DNA of 5,424 bases from DATBFX01 sp036558305 (GTDB lineage: Bacteria; Chloroflexota; Chloroflexia; Thermomicrobiales; UBA6265), in assembly GCA_036558305.1 (NCBI GenBank), contig DATBFX010000401.1:1-5424 (forward strand), read 5' to 3'. Below the pieces are notes generated by a model. That model saw only the letters and a program-made list of their open reading frames with translations. It did not search any database and had not been told where the DNA came from. The position numbers were made by a program, and so were the translations under genes. This document shows, piece by piece, positions 1-3,915 of this stretch (positions within the stretch are counted from its first letter, which is position 1; each line of letters begins with the position of its first letter).

Positions 1-97
1 CCGCCGGCGGGGTGTCGGCGGCGGCGTTGAGCGAAAACATGCCGACCGTCAATCCGAGTGCGATCGAGCCGACACCGGCGAACCATTTCCCATTCAT
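1..97 (-). CDS. Secreted protein of unknown function, N-terminal signal peptide only (runs off the left edge)
   Basis: Reading the minus strand from an ATG at 97 gives 32 residues before the window ends. They form a textbook Sec signal peptide: a short start with Lys4, a hydrophobic core from about Phe6 to Leu23 (FAGVGSIALGLTVGMFSL), then NAAA-DTPPA with an AxA cleavage site after about residue 27. The mature protein lies outside the window, so its function cannot be told. A second in-frame ATG at 106 would add MHA. I prefer 97 because a GGAG (complement of 108-111) sits 10 bases before it but only 1 base before the ATG at 106. The other minus-strand frame here gives an Arg-rich, shadow-like peptide. 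The call is an exported or periplasmic protein; no family can be named from the leader alone. Confidence 0.6.
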   Translation of the reverse strand, partial: MNGKWFAGVGSIALGLTVGMFSLNAAADTPPA

Positions 98-287
98 CGC
101 GTGCATGCTCCATATTCGTCGCGGGACACCGTTGCCCCTTACCGCTTGTCCGAACCGGGCGTCCGCGGTCGCCCGGCACGGTTGTCACGATAGGTCCGGT
201 TGGGAGGCGTCTCGTCAACCGAATGACGTATTCGCGATGGGCGGTGGAACGAGGGCGAGGAGGGGCCGGTACGTCGGATGAGGGAGG
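98..287. other. Intergenic region between two minus-strand genes
   Basis: There is no supported gene here. On the minus strand this is the space after the stop of the 94-residue membrane protein and before the start of the truncated secreted protein, so it should hold the promoter and leader of the latter. The clearest structure is the inverted repeat at 155-176, listed separately. A smaller 5-bp inverted repeat (213-217 with 224-228) also occurs. I see no convincing promoter: a TTGACG on the minus strand (complement of 213-218) has only a poor partner, TATCGT, 20 bases downstream. Confidence 0.5.
155..176 (-). terminator. GC-rich hairpin, possible terminator or leader structure
   Basis: CCGGGCG at 155-161 is the exact reverse complement of CGCCCGG at 170-176, with an 8-base loop (TCCGCGGT) that contains the palindrome CCGCGG. 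It lies about 110 bases after the stop of the minus-strand gene at 288-572 and about 60 bases before the start of the next minus-strand gene. It could therefore end the first transcript or be a leader hairpin or protein-binding site for the second. No U-run follows on either strand, so an intrinsic terminator is not certain. Such repeats also arise by chance in GC-rich DNA. Confidence 0.3.
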
Positions 288-572
288 TCAGCACGCGAGG
301 GCGAGCGAGGGGGCGGTCGGGGGGAGGGCGCCGATGGGGGAGGGGGTGGCGACGGCGGTGGGGGTGGCCGAGGTCGACTTCGGGCCGTCTTCGACGACGG
401 CGACGGTGATGCCGAAGGTCATGATGGCGAGGGTGCCGATGATGAGGGCCAGGAAATGGCGCTTCGAGGAGGGGTCGAGACCGGTGCGGGGGAGTGCCAC
501 CTCGCCGGCCGGTTCGTGGCCGAGGACGAGGTCGAGGATTTTGTCGAAGCGCCTGCGGAGGTCGTTGGTCAT
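288..572 (-). CDS. Small single-pass membrane protein with Thr/Pro-rich tail, unknown function
   Basis: The product is 94 residues. It begins with a charged segment (about residues 1-38, MTNDLRRRFDKILDLVLGHE then a Pro/Gly-rich stretch ending SSKRH). One hydrophobic membrane segment follows at about residues 39-60 (HFLALIIGTLAIMTFGITVAVV), then a low-complexity tail of Thr, Ser, Pro and Ala (about 65-90) that ends in a C-terminal Cys. Basic residues just before the membrane segment predict N-terminus inside and tail outside. The open frame extends further upstream, to an ATG at 854, but that extension is Arg/Pro-rich and not protein-like. I chose the ATG at 572, preceded by a modest GGGAG about 6 bases away. 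C dominates the third codon positions, as in the Tat-type gene nearby, which supports real coding. I recognise no family. The layout (short cytoplasmic part, one helix, outside tail) would fit an anchoring or signalling accessory protein, but nothing in the sequence proves it. Confidence 0.65.
   Translation of the reverse strand: MTNDLRRRFDKILDLVLGHEPAGEVALPRTGLDPSSKRHFLALIIGTLAIMTFGITVAVVEDGPKSTSATPTAVATPSPIGALPPTAPSLALAC
309..346 (+). repeat. Predicted G-quadruplex tract inside the small membrane protein gene
   Basis: The plus strand has five G-runs of three or more within 38 bases: 309-313, 319-324, 326-328, 336-340 and 342-346, separated by 5, 1, 7 and 1 bases. This satisfies the usual G3+N1-7 quadruplex rule, and a further G-run follows at 360-364. 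The tract is the template strand of the minus-strand gene at 288-572 and corresponds to its Pro/Ala-rich tail (CCC and GCC codons). It may simply be a by-product of Pro codons in a GC-rich genome. The mRNA would carry C-runs, so any quadruplex would form in DNA. Confidence 0.4.
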
Positions 573-751
573 CGGGGCTCCCGTGATGGTCCGAGCGGCC
601 GGCGCCCGTGATGAGCCGGGCGCTGTCGGGGGAATTGGACCACCACGGGAGCCGGTGGGTCGAGGGAGGGGGCATGGGTGCCGAATCCGGCGGGCTGCGA
701 ACGGACGGAGATCAGAATACGGGGTTGCCGGCGGAATCTCGGCAGACGCGA

Positions 752-766
752 GCCGGTGGCACCGGC
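752..766. promoter_or_regulatory. 15-base odd palindrome, possible operator
   Basis: GCCGGTG at 752-758 is mirrored by CACCGGC at 760-766 around a single central G. The one-base centre rules out an RNA hairpin but suits a homodimeric DNA-binding protein. It lies about 50 bases upstream of the candidate protease -35 box and about 180 bases upstream of the divergent gene. A GC-rich palindrome of this length can arise by chance, so this is only a candidate. Confidence 0.2.
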
Positions 767-815
767 CGATCCGTGTTGCCGCATCGGTGGGCGGACCAAA
801 GCCGTCCGTACGGGA

Positions 816-843
816 TTGACGGCCGCGCGAGGAGCGGTAGCGT
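816..843 (+). promoter_or_regulatory. Candidate sigma-70-type promoter of the secreted protease
   Basis: TTGACG at 816-821 matches five of six bases of the -35 consensus. TAGCGT at 838-843 is a GC-rich style -10 box keeping T1, A2 and T6. The spacer is 16 bases. Transcription would start near 850 and leave a leader of about 64 bases before the ATG at 914. An inverted repeat (CGTGGG 841-846 with CCCACG 850-855, loop TTC) covers the end of the -10 box and the predicted start site, and CCCCACG recurs at 865-871. A repressor could bind there, but this is inference. Confidence 0.4.
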
Positions 844-900
844 GGGTTCCCCACGTCGGGAGCGCCCCACGGGGGTGGGTCCAGGTGATGTCGACGGGAG

Positions 901-906
901 AGGAGG
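901..906 (+). promoter_or_regulatory. Strong ribosome binding site of the protease
   Basis: AGGAGG is a perfect Shine-Dalgarno core, 7 bases (TTCCCCC) before the ATG at 914. It fixes the start of the protease gene and excludes the long upstream extension of the same frame. The block GGAGGTTCCCCCATG differs by only one base from the leader of the Tat-type gene at 3210. Confidence 0.8.
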
Positions 907-913
907 TTCCCCC

Positions 914-1690
914 ATGCGCCGTCCTGTTACCGCGCTTGCGCTTGCCGTCGTCGCCGTGCTGCTCATGGTCGCACCGGTCGGGGCCATCCTCAATGGCCAG
1001 CCGGATGGGGACGGCCACCCCTACGTCGGTGTTGCCCTGTTGCCGGTCGAAGGCGGTATCGTGTTTTGCTCCGGTTCCCTGATCGACGCCACGCACTTCG
1101 TGACCGCCGCCCACTGCTTCGAGGAGTCGGGTCAGCAGGTCCTTTTGACGTTCGATCCCCTGAGCATCTTCAGCCCGAAATTCCCCGGTAACCTGGTCAC
1201 GGGCCGGTGGTTCCCCGACCCGAACTTCTGCCTCGGCTGCGCGCCGGGTCTGCCCGGATTCGACACCCACGACGTCGCGGTCATCGTCCTCGACGCACCG
1301 GTCGTGCTCGATCGCTATGCCCAACTCCCGACGGAGGGTCTCGTCGACACGCTCGGAAAGGGGGCCCAGGTCGACAGCGTCGGCTACGGTCTGCAGGTCC
1401 GCGAGAAGAAGTTGGACGACGACCAGCTCCTGACCCGGTACGTCGCCGTCTCCAACGTCTCGCGCAGCCACGGCCGGATCAGCGAAGAGTTCCTCAAGCT
1501 GTCGGCCAACCCGTCCCAGGGGAAGGGCGGGACCTGTTTCGGCGACTCCGGCGGCCCGAACCTGCTCCGCGGGACCGACACGATCCTCGGCATCAACTCG
1601 TTCGGAACCAATAGCAACTGTGCGGGCGTCTCCTACTCTTACCGGATCGACACCGCAGCGGCTCTTCAGTTCATCGAGTCATTCCTCTAG
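914..1690 (+). CDS. Secreted trypsin-like serine protease (chymotrypsin fold, peptidase family S1)
   Basis: The product is 258 residues, a normal length for a single S1 domain plus leader. Residues 1-24 are a Sec signal peptide (MRRP, hydrophobic ALALAVVAVLLMV, then APVGA). Cleavage after Ala24 exposes ILNG, the equivalent of the IVGG terminus of active trypsin, so no separate propeptide is visible. The triad is complete: His67 in TAAHC, Asp120 in THDVAVIVL, and Ser212 in GDSGGP, with Asp211 placed to pair with the new N-terminus. Cys52-Cys68 and Cys208-Cys236 match the conserved C42-C58 and C191-C220 disulfides of the family. Two extra cysteines (Cys106, Cys109, motif CLGC) lie just before the catalytic Asp. 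The residue at the bottom of the S1 pocket (position 189 in chymotrypsin numbering) appears to be Gly206, not Asp, so Lys/Arg specificity is not expected. The enzyme should cut peptide bonds outside the membrane. Its substrate is unknown. It stands alone between a divergent and a convergent neighbour. Confidence 0.93.
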   Translation: MRRPVTALALAVVAVLLMVAPVGAILNGQPDGDGHPYVGVALLPVEGGIVFCSGSLIDATHFVTAAHCFEESGQQVLLTFDPLSIFSPKFPGNLVTGRWFPDPNFCLGCAPGLPGFDTHDVAVIVLDAPVVLDRYAQLPTEGLVDTLGKGAQVDSVGYGLQVREKKLDDDQLLTRYVAVSNVSRSHGRISEEFLKLSANPSQGKGGTCFGDSGGPNLLRGTDTILGINSFGTNSNCAGVSYSYRIDTAAALQFIESFL

Positions 1691-1762
1691 AGCAGCGATC
1701 GTCGGCGTTACGCCGGTCCTCTCCTGCCCAGGTGCGACGTTCAGCGACGTTCCCGAGTGCGT

Positions 1763-1795
1763 CCCCGTCCCCGCCGTATAGTGGCGGGGACGGGG
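1763..1795. terminator. Bidirectional terminator hairpin between convergent genes
   Basis: CCCCGTCCCCGCC (1763-1775) and GGCGGGGACGGGG (1783-1795) form a perfect 13-bp stem with the 7-base loop GTATAGT. It begins 72 bases after the protease stop on the plus strand and ends 14 bases before the stop of the minus-strand Tat-type gene, so it is placed to end both transcripts. There is no U-run on either side, which is common in GC-rich bacteria but leaves the mechanism open. A weaker hairpin just after the protease stop (CGGCG 1703-1707 with CGCCG 1711-1715) may assist. Confidence 0.75.
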
Positions 1796-1809
1796 TCGGA
1801 TGCGATCGC

Positions 1810-3210
1810 CTAAACGGGGGCGGAGACGCCGATCGTGAGGGGGGCGTTCTGGGGCGAGAGGAGGGCGACCTGGAGGGAGTCGGCCATCTCCCGGATGCAG
1901 GGGTCGAGGCGGTCGCGCAGGTCCTTGGTGGGGACGTCGGGGGTGTCCTTGCCGGCGGGGACGGTGAGGATGTGGAGGGTGAAGCCGAGCGGGTAATCGG
2001 CGTCGCGGCAGAGGCGATTGAGGACGAGACCGCAGAAGGTGCCGTTGACGTTGCTGACCTTGTAGGTGTAGCGGCGCTCGGTGGCGCTAACCTGGATCTT
2101 GGTGAGCTTGACGCCGGGGAGACCGATCTTGAGGCGGGTCGACGTTTCCTCGTGGAATTTGTCGGCGTCGCCGCTGCTGGCGAAGAAACTGGTCTGGCCG
2201 GAGTAGTAGAGGTTGCGGTCGGTGAAGATGGTGGGGGCGCCGCTGAAGGCGCCTTCGACGTGGCTCTGGTATTGGACGCCGCTCGTCAGTTGCCGGCGCT
2301 GTTCGGTCTGGTCGGCGGTCTCGCCGTTGAAGGGGACGGGCGAGTTGGCGAGGACGTTGGGCCAGGCGAAGAAGGGGGCGCCGGAGATGGCGGAACCGGA
2401 GGCGCCGAAACCGAAACCGGGGGTCCAGGTGCCGTTGTAGGCGCCGGCGACGGTGGAGCGGTCGGTCTGCGGTTTCTTGATCTTGTCGGCTTCCTTTTCG
2501 GCGAGGTGGACGGCCTCGTCCTGGGTCGGTTTCTTGCCGGTGAAGTCGGCGATGGCGACGGTGACGAGGTCGACGTCGGCGCGGAGGGCGACGACGATGG
2601 CGTCGAAACGGTCGGCGGCGACGGTGGCGAGGATGGTGCGGGGACCGTTGACCTCGACGATTTCGACGAGGTCGACCGATTTGATCTTGGCCTTCTGGGC
2701 CTGGCCGTTGCCGGAGAGGGCGGTGGTCAGACTCGACCAGGCGACGTCGGCGTCCTCGGTCGAGGGGAAACCGTGGTGGACGCAGACCTGGACGGCGCGG
2801 CCGTTGCTGTCGGTGTCGGCCTGGGCGGTGGCGAGGGTGGCGGAGTAGCCGAAGGCGAACCCGCCGACGGAGGCGCGGAGTTCGTCGGACCAACCGGGGG
2901 TGTCGGTGGGGGCGACGAAGACGAGGGGCGGACCGGAGAGGGCGAAATCGAAGTCGAGTCCGTAGTCGTTCAACCCGGCTTCGCCGGGGAGGAGGATGCG
3001 GCCGGCGGGGTTGCCGAGGGTCGCCGGGACGATGCGGGGAGACGCAGCGGCGGCGCGGGCGGCCAACGTCGACCAACCGCGGGGGAGGATCGAAGCGGCG
3101 GCGAGACCGCCGGTGAGACCGGCGAGACCGCGCAACGCGGACCGGCGGGAGAGCGCGGGGAACGTGTTCGAGCGCGGTCGGGCGAGGGCGGCGAAGCGAG
3201 GACCTTCCAT
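1810..3210 (-). CDS. Tat-exported protein of unknown function with an apparent internal domain duplication
   Basis: The product is 466 residues. Its N-terminus has a twin-arginine export motif, SRRSALR (residues 21-27), then a weakly hydrophobic core (GLAGLTGGLAAASIL) and an Ala-rich cleavage region ending about residue 56 (AARAAAA-SP). Export in folded form by the Tat route is therefore likely. The ATG at 3210 is chosen because GGAGG (complement of 3218-3222) sits 7 bases upstream. The open frame continues back to 3474, but that stretch is Arg/Pro-rich and not protein-like. Two parts of the mature protein look related: about 143-247 and about 336-447. Each starts with F-x-S-x-x-DAD (148-155 and 343-350), passes through Lys-rich and Val-rich strands, and ends in a charged helix (LAEKEADKI; IREMADSL). 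A Gly/Phe/Pro-rich linker (about 255-330) joins them. There are four cysteines (143, 393, 401, 438). I recognise no catalytic motif. An extracytoplasmic binding or sensor-like role is a guess only. The leader style resembles Thermomicrobia exported proteins as I remember them. Confidence 0.85.
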   Translation of the reverse strand: MEGPRFAALARPRSNTFPALSRRSALRGLAGLTGGLAAASILPRGWSTLAARAAAASPRIVPATLGNPAGRILLPGEAGLNDYGLDFDFALSGPPLVFVAPTDTPGWSDELRASVGGFAFGYSATLATAQADTDSNGRAVQVCVHHGFPSTEDADVAWSSLTTALSGNGQAQKAKIKSVDLVEIVEVNGPRTILATVAADRFDAIVVALRADVDLVTVAIADFTGKKPTQDEAVHLAEKEADKIKKPQTDRSTVAGAYNGTWTPGFGFGASGSAISGAPFFAWPNVLANSPVPFNGETADQTEQRRQLTSGVQYQSHVEGAFSGAPTIFTDRNLYYSGQTSFFASSGDADKFHEETSTRLKIGLPGVKLTKIQVSATERRYTYKVSNVNGTFCGLVLNRLCRDADYPLGFTLHILTVPAGKDTPDVPTKDLRDRLDPCIREMADSLQVALLSPQNAPLTIGVSAPV

Positions 3211-3217
3211 GGGGAAA

Positions 3218-3222
3218 CCTCC
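3218..3222 (-). promoter_or_regulatory. Ribosome binding site of the Tat-type gene
   Basis: On the minus strand this reads GGAGG, followed by 7 bases (TTTCCCC) and the ATG at 3210. It decides the start and places the twin-arginine motif at residue 21, normal for a Tat signal. The whole block matches the protease leader at 902-916 in 14 of 15 bases. Confidence 0.75.
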
Positions 3223-3499
3223 GTTGGCGAGACGAGGCGGACGCCGCCGCAAGGCCACGGCGGGCGAACCTGGGGCCGTCGCGACGGGGCGGATGCGGCG
3301 CACGCTCCGCAAACGCCGGGATCGCTTCGACCGGGCGAAGGACGTCGCGCGCCACTCCTTTCGTTGGGACCGCCGCCGCGGGTACGGCGGACGACACCCC
3401 GGACGGTGTACCGGGTAGTAGAGGTAACGCACGATGCACCGGGTCGGTTTCACGCGGTGGTGCGGGGGACGCAAAATCGTGTCAACGAGGCACAGGCGG

Positions 3500-3547
3500 G
3501 CCGGTCCATCCGCGAGGGACGAGAAGGCGTAGGATGGATGGACCGGC
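3500..3547. repeat. Perfect 12-bp inverted repeat, possible operator or leader hairpin
   Basis: GCCGGTCCATCC at 3500-3511 is the exact reverse complement of GGATGGACCGGC at 3536-3547, with a 24-base spacer. The right arm ends 55 bases before the ATG of the 62-residue membrane protein, and a -10-like TAGGAT (3530-3535) lies in the spacer against the right arm. A second, nested inverted repeat overlaps it (CCGGCG 3543-3548 with CGCCGG 3555-3560). The arms could bind a dimeric regulator flanking the promoter, or fold in RNA if transcription starts upstream. No plus-strand gene precedes it in this region, so a terminator for an upstream gene is unlikely. Confidence 0.5.
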
Positions 3548-3602
3548 GATCGACCGCCGGGTACGGCCGTCGCCGGGGGCGAGGTGATCGTCGGAGGTGG
3601 GC

Positions 3603-3791
3603 ATGAACCGTCGATTGATCCGCGGTATCGTCGGGGTCATCCTGGCGCTCGTTGGGATTCTGTGGATCTTGCAGGGGGCCGATCTGCTCGGCGGCAACGG
3701 CGGGATGAACGGCAAGGGAATCTGGATCGTGATCGGGGCGGTGGTGCTGGTTGGTGGGTTGGCGGTGCTGGCACCGTTGCGCCGCCGGTGA
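3603..3791 (+). CDS. Small two-helix membrane protein of unknown function
   Basis: The product is 62 residues. A basic start (MNRRLIR) leads into membrane segment 1 (about 8-24, GIVGVILALVGILWILQ), a Gly/Asn-rich turn (about 26-38, ADLLGGNGGMNGK), membrane segment 2 (about 39-57, GIWIVIGAVVLVGGLAVLA) and a basic end (PLRRR). Both ends carry positive charge, so both should face the cytoplasm, with the Gly-rich loop outside. GGAGG at 3593-3597 lies 5 bases before the ATG at 3603. An in-frame GTG at 3597 overlaps that ribosome site, so the ATG is the better start. Small two-helix proteins of this plan (a helix ending ILWILQG, a Gly-rich turn, then GIW-x-x-IG) are common in bacteria, but I know no assigned function. 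It could share a transcript with the serine hydrolase 124 bases downstream, since I see no terminator between them. Confidence 0.8.
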   Translation: MNRRLIRGIVGVILALVGILWILQGADLLGGNGGMNGKGIWIVIGAVVLVGGLAVLAPLRRR

Positions 3792-3839
3792 TCCGGGTTG
3801 ATCGTCGGGGCATCGGCGGGATTGCTCCGCGGCGCGGGG

Positions 3840-3855
3840 CGGTCGACATCGACCG
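3840..3855. promoter_or_regulatory. 16-base palindrome upstream of the serine hydrolase, possible operator
   Basis: CGGTCGA (3840-3846) and TCGACCG (3849-3855) form a perfect 7-bp inverted repeat around CA. It lies 60 bases before the serine hydrolase ATG in the 124-base gap after the 62-residue membrane protein gene. A -10-like GACAAT at 3881-3886 follows, without a good -35 box at normal spacing. The short centre suits a dimeric repressor site better than an RNA hairpin. Chance occurrence cannot be excluded. Confidence 0.3.
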
Positions 3856-3915
3856 TGACCCTGACCGCGCGCCCGGGTGCGACAATGCGCCCACGGCAAG
3901 GAGCAGATCTCGATC

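Larger units (their letters stand above)
573..913. other. Divergent intergenic control region
   Basis: No gene is supported in these 341 bases. They separate the minus-strand membrane protein (start 572) from the plus-strand protease (start 914) and should hold the promoters of both. On the protease side are a candidate promoter (816-843), a 6-bp inverted repeat over its start site (841-855) and an odd palindrome (752-766), all listed separately. On the other side, CCCGTGATG occurs twice (580-588 and 605-613), 25 bases apart, in the leader of the minus-strand gene. I found no convincing minus-strand promoter; a TATTCT (complement of 714-719) has no good -35 partner. Confidence 0.5.
3211..3602. 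other. Divergent intergenic control region
   Basis: No gene is supported in these 392 bases. They separate the minus-strand Tat-type gene (start 3210) from the plus-strand 62-residue membrane protein (start 3603) and should contain both promoters. The part nearest the Tat-type gene is open in its frame but would encode an Arg/Pro-rich peptide, so I treat it as untranslated. A consensus -35 box TTGACA occurs on the minus strand (complement of 3480-3485), without a recognisable -10 box at normal spacing. A TAGGAT at 3530-3535 could be a plus-strand -10 box, but it lacks a good -35. The main structure is the inverted repeat at 3500-3547. Confidence 0.5.

Noticed and set aside
187..218. Minus-strand promoter TTGACG / TATCGT for the truncated secreted gene
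   Set aside because: The spacer is 20 bases, outside the usual range, and the -10 match is partial.
569..1471. A 300-codon minus-strand open frame opposite the protease
   Set aside because: No recognisable domain or ribosome site. It overlaps the well-supported S1 protease and the divergent promoter region.
1734..1752. Short tandem repeat GCGACGTTC, two copies one base apart, after the protease
   Set aside because: Only two 9-base copies with no other context; likely chance or small slippage.
3211..3474. An 88-residue N-terminal extension of the Tat-type protein
   Set aside because: The extension is Arg/Pro-rich and would bury the twin-arginine signal more than 100 residues inside the protein. 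The ATG at 3210 has a strong ribosome site.
3480..3485. Minus-strand TTGACA as a promoter for the Tat-type gene
   Set aside because: At spacings of 16 to 18 bases the -10 positions read GCACCA, CACCAC and ACCACC, which do not resemble TATAAT. The -35 match alone is not enough.
1732..3606. A 624-codon open frame on the plus strand, opposite the Tat-type gene
   Set aside because: It encodes a low-complexity Gly/Asp/Glu/Val string that is the expected mirror of C-ending codons in the real minus-strand gene. It lacks a ribosome site and runs through the terminator hairpin and the intergenic region.
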